From an uncultured Clostridia bacterium (GTDB lineage Bacteria; Bacillota; Clostridia; Lachnospirales; CAG-274), in contig CANQBT010000038.1 of assembly GCA_947589405.1 (NCBI GenBank), positions 1-16,178 on the forward strand: 16,178 nucleotides of DNA. The letters run 5' to 3'. Below are positions 1-6,450 of this stretch, in pieces. The notes beneath the pieces are model-generated. The model made no database searches. It worked only from the letters and a program-made list of their open reading frames with translations, and had not been told where the DNA came from. Each line of letters starts with the position of its first letter. Position 1 is the first letter of the stretch. A program made the translations under genes and the position numbers.

Positions 1-75
1 AGCCCAACCAAGAATTACAAGTCATGAACGGATTTGTATGGGCTGACTGAGAGGTCGAACTTACTAATATAAACA
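1..75 (+). other. Structured leader or RNA 3' end, unassigned
   Basis: The first bases can fold: AGCCCA (1-6) pairs with TGGGCT, and an inner TACAA/TTGTA stem sits inside it. The following stretch (CTGACTGAGAGGTCGAACTTAC) contains words that also occur at the 3' end of bacterial 23S rRNA, but not in the usual order and without the conserved TACTAATA between them. I cannot assign it. It may be the truncated 3' end of an RNA gene lying outside the window, or a leader for the downstream azlC gene. No tRNA or clear riboswitch core is visible. Confidence 0.25.
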
Positions 76-111
76 AAAATTTACAATAAAAACACAGAGG
101 AAGAATTTATA

Positions 112-807
112 ATGAATTTCAAAACCTTAAAATATGCTGTAAAGACCTCAATGCCTGTAATACTTGGGTATCTGCCCTCAGGCTTTGCCTTTGGGCTTAT
201 GATGAGTGCCATAGGGCAAAGCGTTCTGACCTCCTTTATAATGGCGGTCACAATGTACGCAGGCGCAGGACAATACATAGCGGTGGATTTTATAAAGAAC
301 AACGCAGCCTTTATAACAATAATAGTCACCACATTTCTTATTAATTCAAAGCATCTTTTCTATGGAATATCACTTATAGAAAAGTTCAACAAAACAGGGA
401 AAAAGAAGCCCTATCTTATATTTGCCCTTACAGATGAAACATACGCTTTGCTCACAGGTACGGAATATCCCAAAGACGTAAAAGAGGATATGTACATACT
501 GCTTGTATCTCTTATAAATCAGCTGAGCTGGATAACAGGCTGTACTCTGGGCGCCGTATTCGGTAACGTTGTGAAATTTGACACAACAGGTCTGGACTTT
601 GCCATGACGGCTCTTTTCCTTGTTATACTTACCGATCAGACAAGGGTGTTCAGATCCAAGCTGCCCTTTATAGTAGGCGGGGTGTCTGCTTTGGCGGCTA
701 TGCTTGTGCTGGGGAAGGACAATATGCTTCTGGGCGGCGCAGTCCTTTCCGTAGCGGCTCTACTTATATTACATAAGAAAGGTTTTGGTAAAAATGACAA
801 CGACTAA
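112..807 (+). CDS. azlC: AzlC family branched-chain amino acid exporter, large subunit
   Basis: A 231-residue polytopic membrane protein of usual AzlC length. Residues about 15-60 carry the family's opening pattern (GYLPSGFAFGLMMSA, then MYAGAGQY), and several hydrophobic spans follow, with a short charged tail. With AzlD it forms a two-component exporter of the LIV-E class; members export valine, isoleucine and leucine and, in Bacillus, give azaleucine resistance. The substrate here is inferred from the family only. The start is the ATG at 112, preceded by an AGAGGAAG-type ribosome site. The gene overlaps azlD by 14 bases, so the two are probably translationally coupled. No regulator of the AzlB type lies in the window. 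Confidence 0.88.
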   Translation: MNFKTLKYAVKTSMPVILGYLPSGFAFGLMMSAIGQSVLTSFIMAVTMYAGAGQYIAVDFIKNNAAFITIIVTTFLINSKHLFYGISLIEKFNKTGKKKPYLIFALTDETYALLTGTEYPKDVKEDMYILLVSLINQLSWITGCTLGAVFGNVVKFDTTGLDFAMTALFLVILTDQTRVFRSKLPFIVGGVSALAAMLVLGKDNMLLGGAVLSVAALLILHKKGFGKNDND

Positions 808-1117
808 GCTGTGTATAGCAATAGCCCTTATGGCAGCAATAACCTTTGGCACAAGACTTTTCCCCTTTGTGGTATTCGGCAGAGGTGAAAAGCCTGCGCC
901 TATAATAATGTATCTTGGCAAATATCTGCCGCCGGCTCTTATTACGGCTATTGTGGTATATTGCTTCAAGGATATAAATTTCATATCCGACTCACACGGT
1001 ATACCTGAAATTATTGCAGCCGTTACTGTTATAGCTCTCCATTATAAATTCAGGAATACTATGCTGAGCATTGCCGCAGGAACCATATTGTATATGGTGC
1101 TGCTGAGGATAGGGTAA
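794..1117 (+). CDS. azlD: AzlD family branched-chain amino acid exporter, small subunit
   Basis: A 107-residue, three- to four-span membrane protein of the AzlD family, the obligate partner of AzlC. The early RLFPFVVFGR segment and the LPPALITAIVVY span are typical. An in-frame TTG at 785 would add three residues, but the ATG at 794 has an AAAGG ribosome site at a workable distance (about 11 bases) and is preferred. It begins inside the azlC tail. Nothing on the plus strand after the stop looks like a strong terminator for this direction. The hairpin that follows has its T tract on the minus strand and mainly serves mazF, though it could also stop this transcript. Confidence 0.85.
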   Translation: MTTTKLCIAIALMAAITFGTRLFPFVVFGRGEKPAPIIMYLGKYLPPALITAIVVYCFKDINFISDSHGIPEIIAAVTVIALHYKFRNTMLSIAAGTILYMVLLRIG

Positions 1118-1139
1118 TAAACAAAATCCCACCCATAAA

Positions 1140-1191
1140 TCAAAAAAAGCTGCCCCATTATGACCTCAACAGATCATAATGTGACAGCTCC
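1140..1191 (-). terminator. Rho-independent terminator of the gerS-alr-mazF operon
   Basis: CATTATGA (1156-1163) pairs perfectly with TCATAATG (1174-1181), and an outer AGCTG/CAGCT stem (1148-1152 with 1185-1189) closes it. Read on the minus strand it is followed at once by a run of seven T (plus-strand A at 1142-1148). It sits just past the mazF stop and separates that operon from convergent azlCD. Confidence 0.85.
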
Positions 1192-1213
1192 GATCATCAA
1201 ATGAGCTTATGTA

Positions 1214-1555
1214 TTAAAGAGCCAAGCTTATTGAAAGTCCCTTATTCACTCTCTGCATCATTTCGGAATCGAGATGACCGATCTTCTCCCTTAGTCGTCT
1301 TTTGTCAATAGTCCGCACCTGCTCCAGAAGAATAACAGAATCTTTGGCAAGGGAATACATGCCGCTGTTTATTTCAATATGGGTAGGAAGCTTCGCTTTA
1401 TTTATCTGAGAGGTAATAGCGGCGCATATAACTGTGGGCGAATACCTGTTGCCTACATCGTTCTGAACGATAAGCACAGGCCGTATTCCACCCTGCTCAG
1501 AGCCGATGACGGGGCTTAGGTCCGCATAAAATATATCTCCTCTCCTGACGATCAT
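1214..1555 (-). CDS. mazF: MazF/PemK family endoribonuclease toxin (NdoA/EndoA-like)
   Basis: A 113-residue protein, close to the Bacillus EndoA length (116), with the family pattern throughout: RRGDIFYADLSPV at the N-terminus, GGIRPVL with the catalytic Arg25, and AAIT ending in the catalytic Thr48. Family members cut single-stranded mRNA at short motifs (UACAU for B. subtilis EndoA); the site used here is unknown. It lies 64 bases downstream of alr, the same place as ndoA in B. subtilis, where the antitoxin gene ndoAI sits between. Here that gap has no room for an antitoxin. A GAGGATG ribosome site precedes the ATG. Likely read from the gerS-alr promoter. It may be a housekeeping solo MazF, or be controlled by an antitoxin encoded elsewhere. 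Confidence 0.9.
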   Translation of the reverse strand: MIVRRGDIFYADLSPVIGSEQGGIRPVLIVQNDVGNRYSPTVICAAITSQINKAKLPTHIEINSGMYSLAKDSVILLEQVRTIDKRRLREKIGHLDSEMMQRVNKGLSISLAL

Positions 1556-1619
1556 ATTATCACATCCTCAAAAAATTATTCCCTTTTCTTATGTGATATT
1601 ATGGTCATAAATTACATTT

Positions 1620-2777
1620 TTATACCGTCTTTTTCGTATTTATTATCTCACCGTTTCTTATAAATACACGAGGTACTCTTTTCCCTACGTTACATACTAT
1701 CTCATAGTTTATTGTTCCCTGTATTTCAGCCAGTTCTTCAGCAGAAACGCATAGCTCTCCTTCTTTTCCCATTATTACTACGCTGTCGCCTATTTTGACA
1801 TTGTGGATATGGGTCACATCTGCCATCATCTGATCCATACATACATTGCCTATGACAGGCGCATACTCTCCGCCAATTATGACTCTTGCTTTATTTGAAC
1901 ACTTTCGGGAATAGCCGTCGGCATAGCCCACAGGCACCGTTGCTATCCTTGACTTGTTTCTTGTATAATATGTACGTCCATAGCCTATGCTTGTATTTTC
2001 ATCGACCTCTTTAACATAGCTTATCTGTGATTTAAGCTTCATCGCAGGCTTGAGCACAAGCTCTGTTGACACCTGACCGCTTGGATAAAGACCGTACACT
2101 ATAATGCCCGCTCTTACCATATCCAGCTGAAGCTGCGGCATATCCAGTATTGCAGCGGAATTGGCGCAATGACGCACAAGTCCCTTATGTCCTCTCTTTT
2201 CAATAGAGTCTGTCATAAAACGGAATTTTTCATACTGCTCTTTTGTAAATGACTTATCCCTTTCATCAGCCGAAGCAAAATGAGTAAACACTCCTGTTAC
2301 TTCAATATTGGGCAGTCTGAAAATATCGTCTATGATGTCAAGGCTTTCTTCAGTAGGCGAAAAGCCTATACGACCCATACCCGTATCTATCTTTATATGA
2401 ACAAGAGCACGCTTGCCAAGCCGCACAGCAGCTTCCGATATAGCTCTTGCCGTATCCATACAAAAGACCGTCTGTGTAAGCGAATTGTTTATTACTGTTT
2501 CAAGCTGCGCTTCAACAGTATTTCCCAGTATAAGCACAGGCACCTGGATACTGCTTTGCCTTAGCTCCACACCTTCGTCACAGGTGGCTACGGCAAGCCG
2601 GTCTGCGCCGTTATAAAGACATATCTTGCTTGCCTCCACAGCTCCATGTCCGTATGCGTCTGCCTTTACCACAGCCATAAGCTTTGTTTCCTTATTGAGT
2701 CTGCTCTTTATCTGCCTTATATTAAAGCCTATAGCGTCAAGGTCTATCTCTGCTTCTACTCTGTAGTATGCCTGCAT
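1620..2777 (-). CDS. alr: Alanine racemase, PLP-dependent
   Basis: Interconverts L- and D-alanine, supplying D-Ala for peptidoglycan; in spore formers an Alr also controls alanine germinant signalling. Counting from the ATG at 2777 the protein has 385 residues. The PLP lysine lies in VVKADAYGHG (Lys38) and the second catalytic base in GYGRTY (Tyr266), matching Lys39/Tyr265 of the Geobacillus enzyme. The GYADGYSR and MDQMMADVT blocks of the C-terminal domain are present. An in-frame ATG at 2792 touches the upstream stop codon, but GGGAGAG lies just ahead of the 2777 ATG as a ribosome site, so 2777 is chosen. Tight packing behind the GerS-like gene and before mazF indicates one operon. Confidence 0.95.
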   Translation of the reverse strand: MQAYYRVEAEIDLDAIGFNIRQIKSRLNKETKLMAVVKADAYGHGAVEASKICLYNGADRLAVATCDEGVELRQSSIQVPVLILGNTVEAQLETVINNSLTQTVFCMDTARAISEAAVRLGKRALVHIKIDTGMGRIGFSPTEESLDIIDDIFRLPNIEVTGVFTHFASADERDKSFTKEQYEKFRFMTDSIEKRGHKGLVRHCANSAAILDMPQLQLDMVRAGIIVYGLYPSGQVSTELVLKPAMKLKSQISYVKEVDENTSIGYGRTYYTRNKSRIATVPVGYADGYSRKCSNKARVIIGGEYAPVIGNVCMDQMMADVTHIHNVKIGDSVVIMGKEGELCVSAEELAEIQGTINYEIVCNVGKRVPRVFIRNGEIINTKKTV

Positions 2778-2792
2778 TATTTTCTCTCCCAT

Positions 2793-3404
2793 CTACTGTT
2801 TAATTGTAAATGTATCTTCATCTATTGAATAATTATACTCGAAGTTAGCAAATTCTGCAACTATTCTTTCTTTGTTTTCATTGTCATATATCACAAGCCT
2901 TACAGGATCCTGAGTTTCATTGCTGACCCACAGCTTTTCAGAAGCCAAAAGCCTGTTATTGCCGGGTATACGTGCCTCCAGCACAGTACACATACTCTCG
3001 TCAAGACTTGCTGCGCCTATGCTCACATCCTTGCTCTTTACATAGTTTTCAAGAAAGCTGAACAGTATTATTTCACGCCTTGAAGCCTTATCGGGCGGAT
3101 TAACGGATATTTTATTGTCCGCCAGCTTAGGATCATACTGCCACACCATTTTGCCATCATACATTACTACATTCCCCTTGCAGTCCTCAGGAGCAGATGT
3201 TTCTATTCTGTATCTGCCCTCCTTATCAGCTGTCTGTACCGTAGTGTATTTTGTTTCTCCCTTGTTGGATATGTAGGTTAGTTCGGCGTCTGTTTTGTAG
3301 CTCTCCATCATAGTAAGCTTTTCCTGTATAGTGGGATATGCCTTTTTCCCCTGTGAACACCCGCACAGCATCACGATCATAAGTACATAAAATATCCTCT
3401 TCAT
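2793..3404 (-). CDS. GerS-like lipoprotein (LolA-type fold), possible germination factor
   Basis: A 203-residue predicted lipoprotein. The signal peptide (residues 1-15) ends in a lipobox LCGC with Cys16 as the lipidated residue. The rest is soluble and reads like LolA-fold proteins: strand-rich with MYDGKMVWQYDP near the middle and a closing YNYSIDEDTFTI. The start at 3404 has GAGGTG seven bases upstream; an upstream in-frame ATG at 3470 has no such site. In Clostridioides difficile gerS, a lipoprotein of this fold needed for cortex processing with the amidase CwlD, lies next to an alanine racemase gene (alr2). The same arrangement here supports a GerS-like role, but the similarity is by context and architecture, not a verified match. 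Confidence 0.6.
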   Translation of the reverse strand: MKRIFYVLMIVMLCGCSQGKKAYPTIQEKLTMMESYKTDAELTYISNKGETKYTTVQTADKEGRYRIETSAPEDCKGNVVMYDGKMVWQYDPKLADNKISVNPPDKASRREIILFSFLENYVKSKDVSIGAASLDESMCTVLEARIPGNNRLLASEKLWVSNETQDPVRLVIYDNENKERIVAEFANFEYNYSIDEDTFTIKQ

Positions 3405-3424
3405 AGCTGCACCTCGTTTTAAAT

Positions 3425-3439
3425 ATAATTCAGTATATG
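3425..3439 (-). promoter_or_regulatory. Possible sigma-E-like -10 box upstream of the GerS-like gene
   Basis: On the minus strand CATATACT (3439-3432) matches the sigma-E -10 pattern CATACA(A/C)T at seven of eight bases and would start transcription about 20 bases before the ATG at 3404. The matching -35 region is poor, so this rests on the -10 box and the expected sporulation role. Confidence 0.3.
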
Positions 3440-3502
3440 CAGCAAAAAATAAAATCTGTACAAAAAACAAGCCCTTTACATATATGATCTCATTATATTA
3501 AC

Positions 3503-3537
3503 AAAAAACCCCGAAAACAACCGTTTTCGAGGTTTTG
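3503..3537 (-). terminator. Displaced copy of the rpsI terminator
   Basis: AAAACC-CGAAAAC pairs with GTTTTCG-GGTTTT around an AACC loop, with one mismatch, and on the minus strand it runs into six T. The hairpin is the same as the one after rpsI at 5551-5590. It now lies downstream of the Doc gene and can end that transcript before the gerS promoter region. Confidence 0.8.
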
Positions 3538-3565
3538 ATATTTGTATATGATTATCTCTTTGAGA
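3504..3565 (-). repeat. Direct repeat, left copy (att-like), duplicated rpsI 3' end
   Basis: Sixty-two bases identical to 5557-5618 except position 3522 (C against T, in the hairpin loop). Read on the minus strand it holds TC-TCA-AAG-AGA-TAA, the last codons and stop of rpsI, then the spacer and terminator. Upstream of it on that strand there is no rpsI sequence, so it is an orphan 3' end. It is the probable outer end of an integrated element (attL or attR). Confidence 0.9.
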
Positions 3566-3780
3566 TTTTTTAAAGGCTTGCAGTCAGCTTAAACAGAACA
3601 CTTGTAATATAAATATGTCTTTCTTGTGTCATACTTGATTTTGATTGAATTTTTCTATATAGTTTTTCCATAATCTTTAAAATAATTAAGAAAAATTTTA
3701 TTTCTCTAACATCAATTATTTCGGTAGTTTTTGCAGATCTATCAACAATGGTAAGATTGAACAGTTGTTTTTTACAGCTG
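3566..3780. other. A+T-rich gap downstream of the Doc gene
   Basis: About 215 bases between the left repeat and the Doc stop codon. An open frame crosses it on the minus strand (79 codons from 3809), but it starts inside the Doc gene, lacks a clear ribosome site and has no recognisable protein pattern. I see no RNA gene or promoter that I can support here. Confidence 0.4.
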
Positions 3781-4221
3781 TTATTCTTTAATAGCATTAT
3801 ATATATCAAGCTTTAATTCTTCATCCATTTCATATGTACCATCCATAATAGCACTCATTATTCTTAATAATAAGTCCTTATTAATATTGCCTGCTGCTAC
3901 ATGATAACTAATATTTTCTGTAATAGCAAAAAAATTTTTGGCAACACCCATATACCCATTTAAAAGAAGGAACTGAGCAGATAAGGTAATCGCTAATCTC
4001 TTATTTCCATCAGCGAAACAGTGAAACTCACAAGTACAGAAAAATAAGTGTGTAAGCTTTTCCACAAATGTTGGATAGTAATCATCGTTTTGAATATTTT
4101 GTAAAACACCCTCTAAACGACCAAGATCCAAAGGTTCATATGTTCCGCCGCCACTATACTGTATTGTTTTTTGATGGATCTGTTTTGCTTGTTCTAAATC
4201 AATATAGATTATCCCATCCAT
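3781..4221 (-). CDS. Doc-type Fic family toxin (death-on-curing)
   Basis: A 146-residue protein of single-domain Doc size. The core is HCFADGNKR followed by a hydrophobic helix ending in FLLLNGY (about residues 67-90). The Lys-Arg after Asn is the Doc version of the Fic motif; in phage P1 Doc this active site phosphorylates EF-Tu rather than adding AMP. The N-terminal IDLEQAKQIHQKTI and the later DLGRLEGVLQ fit the Doc family. The ATG at 4221 overlaps the stop of the upstream gene (TGATG) and has AAGGAGAG ahead of it, so the pair is translationally coupled. No Phd-type antitoxin is present. The RhuM-like protein takes the upstream position where an antitoxin or regulator would normally be. 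The role (toxin or defence) is inferred. Confidence 0.85.
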   Translation of the reverse strand: MDGIIYIDLEQAKQIHQKTIQYSGGGTYEPLDLGRLEGVLQNIQNDDYYPTFVEKLTHLFFCTCEFHCFADGNKRLAITLSAQFLLLNGYMGVAKNFFAITENISYHVAAGNINKDLLLRIMSAIMDGTYEMDEELKLDIYNAIKE

Positions 4222-5240
4222 CAACTTCTCTCCTTTAATCTTTTCAGCACTTCTTGATTTTCTTGCATTAAACGTTCAAGCTCATCGCCGGTAGTGCCAA
4301 GAAATTTTTGATATTCATCTTTATCAAGTGGTTGAATATATTCGGAGAGCTGATAATGAAAGGCATCTCTTAACGCCATATCCCGGCTTGCCATTTTCGT
4401 TCTGCCACGCATTATCAAAGGTTTCCATAATGCCATGTTTTCAAAATCATGAAAAATAGTTTCTACTTCTTTAAAAGAAAGAGTATGCCCAACATTACCA
4501 TATACTTTTTTTATAGCATCGGCAAGTCCTGTTTCATAAGCTGCAATAATATCCAATATTTCACTGTAGAATGTATCTCTGACTTTGTCACTGGCTTTTA
4601 GATCCAATATTTTTTTATATTCTTTTGCTTTCTCCTTGAAAATACTTACATATATCATATCAGTAAAGTGTGCATATTTGAATTTGTTATCTACAACATA
4701 ATTCTTAAGAGCATCTGTAAATTGTCTTCGATAGTTTTCTTCTTGTATTGAAGCAAAAACAAAGTCTTTATCTCTTTGATTGATATATTTTGTTCCCCCA
4801 CCTGTTTTTCGATTTATCAAATCTATTACTATATCAAGCATCATTTGACGCAAAGCTCTTGCTTTTTCGCTTTCTGATAATAGCATGGATATATTTAAAA
4901 AGGAACGAAAGTCAAAAACTGTCAGCGACCTTATTTTGCGACCGACATTAATGTCGGTCGCAAAAGTGGCATTATATTGGGCTATAAATTTGAGCAGTCT
5001 ATTGCCTTTTAATATTTCTAAACCGTTTGCTTTTAATTCTTCAGAATATGAACTTATGTATCTTTCTATTGTTCTTATATCAATTTCAAAAAAAGAAGCA
5101 ACCATTTCTTTGGTCATAAATATTTTTTCTTCAAACAGCACTCCTTCAACTCCGGATTTCTCCCATATTTCTTCAACAGCGACCTCATTATTGAGGATAT
5201 TTTGTCTATCAAGTCTTGATGTTGTTAAGTCCTTTGGCAT
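4221..5240 (-). CDS. RhuM/KilA-type DNA-binding protein partnered with Doc
   Basis: A 339-residue protein. Residues about 36-65 form a helix-turn-helix (MTKEMVASFFEIDIRTIERY). Next comes a KNRL-like region with DINVGRK, then the FDFRSFLNISMLL...ARALRQMMLDIV block typical of RhuM/KilA/Bro-like proteins, then TKYINQRDKDF. A long helical C-terminal half follows, with MASRDMALRDAFHYQL and a coiled end (ELERLMQENQEVLKRLKER). RhuM-like proteins often occur next to or fused with Fic/Doc domains. AAAGGAGTT precedes the ATG at 5240. Its last base overlaps the Doc start codon. It may act as antitoxin, as autorepressor, or as part of a two-gene defence unit; the sequence alone does not decide. Codon use and A+T content match the foreign module rather than the ribosomal neighbours. 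Confidence 0.75.
   Translation of the reverse strand: MPKDLTTSRLDRQNILNNEVAVEEIWEKSGVEGVLFEEKIFMTKEMVASFFEIDIRTIERYISSYSEELKANGLEILKGNRLLKFIAQYNATFATDINVGRKIRSLTVFDFRSFLNISMLLSESEKARALRQMMLDIVIDLINRKTGGGTKYINQRDKDFVFASIQEENYRRQFTDALKNYVVDNKFKYAHFTDMIYVSIFKEKAKEYKKILDLKASDKVRDTFYSEILDIIAAYETGLADAIKKVYGNVGHTLSFKEVETIFHDFENMALWKPLIMRGRTKMASRDMALRDAFHYQLSEYIQPLDKDEYQKFLGTTGDELERLMQENQEVLKRLKERS
4934..4965. repeat. Perfect 32-bp palindrome inside the RhuM-like gene
   Basis: TTTTGCGACCGACATT (4934-4949) is followed immediately by its exact reverse complement (4950-4965), with no spacer. On the coding strand it spells FATDINVGRK. It is locally richer in G+C than the gene around it. It could be an operator bound by the gene's own product, a cruciform-forming site, or a chance result of the coding sequence. 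Confidence 0.95.
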
Positions 5241-5556
5241 ATTGCCAACTCCTTTTATAAAAATTTAAGTAATTCCTATTCATTCTTTATATTGCGCCAT
5301 TCAGCATCTCTCAATCCGCATAAATGACTTCTTCATTCGATCCCTTCAAAGCTTCGCTCTTGCGATTTAGTAAGCTATTGCGTATCCAAAAAATCAATTT
5401 ATTAACTCTAAATTTTATTATACTTTAATAAATTCCAAAAAACAAGTCCCTCCTCAATTATTATAACACTACACAACTCTATATATAAGTGTATAATATA
5501 ACTCAATACACATAAATATATCCAAATTTTTATTTATCCTGACTTGTTATAAAAAC
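5241..5556 (-). other. Promoter and leader region of the RhuM-Doc pair
   Basis: This 316-base A+T-rich gap holds the likely promoter (5417-5445), then about 165 bases of leader down to the ATG at 5240. The leader can form a local stem (AGCTT/AAGCT with CGC/GCG inside, about 5350-5375). A possible 11-codon frame (5336-5301, MKKSFMRIERC) is preceded by GAAGGG. No integrase or recombination gene fits in it. The remainder up to the right repeat is A+T-rich with no supported feature. Confidence 0.5.
5417..5445 (-). promoter_or_regulatory. Sigma-A promoter for the RhuM-Doc pair
   Basis: On the minus strand TTGTTT (5445-5440), a 17-base spacer and a perfect TATAAT (5422-5417) are seen, upstream of a leader of about 165 bases. 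Confidence 0.6.
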
Positions 5557-5590
5557 AAAAACCCCGAAAACAACTGTTTTCGAGGTTTTG
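5551..5590 (-). terminator. Rho-independent terminator of rplM-rpsI
   Basis: GTTTTCG-GGTTTT (5576-5589) pairs with AAAACC-CGAAAAC on the other side of an AACT loop. On the minus strand it ends in a T run broken once by G. It lies a few bases after the rpsI stop and forms part of the right 62-bp repeat. Confidence 0.85.
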
Positions 5591-5618
5591 ATATTTGTAT
5601 ATGATTATCTCTTTGAGA
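5557..5618 (-). repeat. Direct repeat, right copy (att-like), in situ rpsI 3' end
   Basis: The intact version of the 62-bp repeat: the last three codons of rpsI plus two bases of the preceding one, the stop codon, the spacer and the terminator. It differs from the left copy (3504-3565) at position 5575 only. Identity stops exactly inside the codon for Phe in the rpsI tail, where the left copy turns into unrelated A+T-rich sequence. Confidence 0.9.
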
Positions 5619-5997
5619 ACTGAGGTGCTCTTCTTGCAGCCTTTAAGCCGTACTTCTTTCTTTCCTTCATTCTTGGGTCTCTTGTAAGGAAACCTGCCTT
5701 CTTTAAAGGAATTCTAAAGTCTGCGTCAGCCTCTAACAAAGCTCTTGCAATACCATGTCTTATAGCGCCTGCCTGACCTGTAGTACCGCCGCCCTTAACG
5801 TTGACGATAATATCAAACTTAGCGGTAGTGCCTGTAGTCTCTAATGGCTGTCTTACAATAAGCTTTAATGTTTCAAGACCAAAAAAGTCATCTATATCTC
5901 TTTTGTTAATAGTAATCTTTCCTGTACCGGGAACAAGATAAACTCTGGCAACTGAGCTTTTTCTTCTGCCTGTACCGTAATATCTAGCTTCTGCCAT
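5605..5997 (-). CDS. rpsI: 30S ribosomal protein S9
   Basis: A 130-residue S9 of normal length. It opens with RYYGTGRRKSSVARV and ends with the conserved basic tail, KKYGLKAARRAPQFSKR, whose terminal Lys-Arg reaches the ribosomal P site. A strong AAGGAGGTCACATC ribosome site precedes the ATG, 15 bases after rplM, so the two form the standard rplM-rpsI operon. The reading frame is complete, even though its last codons are part of a direct repeat shared with the left end of the adjacent module. That is as expected if integration rebuilt the gene end. Confidence 0.98.
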   Translation of the reverse strand: MAEARYYGTGRRKSSVARVYLVPGTGKITINKRDIDDFFGLETLKLIVRQPLETTGTTAKFDIIVNVKGGGTTGQAGAIRHGIARALLEADADFRIPLKKAGFLTRDPRMKERKKYGLKAARRAPQFSKR

Positions 5998-6012
5998 GAT
6001 GTGACCTCCTTA

Positions 6013-6450
6013 TCAATACTTAAGCTCTAAAACTTCAGGCTGCTGTGCCTGATGGCAATGCTCAGAACCTGCATAAACATGTAATTTCTTTAACATATTT
6101 TTGCCAAGTGTATTCTTGGGAAGCATACCCTTGACAGCAAGTCTTATAACCTCTTCAGGCTTCTTGTCCATCATAGCTCTTAAGGTAGTCTCCTTGAAGC
6201 CGCCTGTATAGGCTGAATGCCTTCTGTAAAGCTTACCGTCAAGCTTCTTGCCTGTTACGCTTATCTTATCTGCATTGACAACTATTACATAATCGCCTGT
6301 ATCTAAATGGGGTGTGTATATAACCTTGTTCTTACCCTTAAGAACAGCAGCTACCTGAGATGCAAGACGGCCTAAGGTCTGACCCTCAGCATCAACAACA
6401 TACCATTTTCTCTCAATTTCAGCTGTTTTAGCTATAAATGTTGTTCTCAT
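6013..6450 (-). CDS. rplM: 50S ribosomal protein L13
   Basis: A 145-residue L13 of the usual size. It begins MRTTFIAKTAEIERKWYVVD and contains LGRLASQVAAVLKGK, DTGDYVIVVNA and the GMLPKNTLGKNMLKKLHVY block. The open frame extends 35 codons upstream, but AAGGAG lies nine bases before the ATG at 6450 and the family starts here. First gene of the rplM-rpsI operon. A leader of about 160 bases suggests L13-based autoregulation. Confidence 0.98.
   Translation of the reverse strand: MRTTFIAKTAEIERKWYVVDAEGQTLGRLASQVAAVLKGKNKVIYTPHLDTGDYVIVVNADKISVTGKKLDGKLYRRHSAYTGGFKETTLRAMMDKKPEEVIRLAVKGMLPKNTLGKNMLKKLHVYAGSEHCHQAQQPEVLELKY

Larger units (their letters stand above)
3504..5618 (-). mobile_element. 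Small integrated module at the rpsI 3' end carrying a Doc/RhuM pair
   Basis: A stretch with a repeat-to-repeat distance of 2053 bp, bounded by two 62-bp direct repeats of the rpsI 3' end and terminator. It is visibly richer in A+T than its neighbours and holds only two genes, a RhuM-like regulator and a Doc-like toxin. The 3' ends of conserved genes are favoured sites for tyrosine recombinases because the repeat rebuilds the gene, and that is what is seen: rpsI is intact at the right end and a spare 3' end lies at the left. No integrase, excisionase or relaxase is present, so it is either a decayed remnant or a cargo moved in trans. The identity of the two repeats suggests a fairly recent event or selection on both terminators. 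Confidence 0.75.

Noticed and set aside
3566..3600. Remnant of more rpsI coding sequence past the left repeat (a shared CTTGCAG word)
   Set aside because: The shared word sits at a different distance from the repeat end, and the rpsI reading frame meets a stop there. It looks like chance.
3570..3809. A 79-codon minus-strand frame downstream of the Doc gene
   Set aside because: It begins inside the Doc gene, lacks a ribosome site and has a composition that only reflects A+T-rich DNA.
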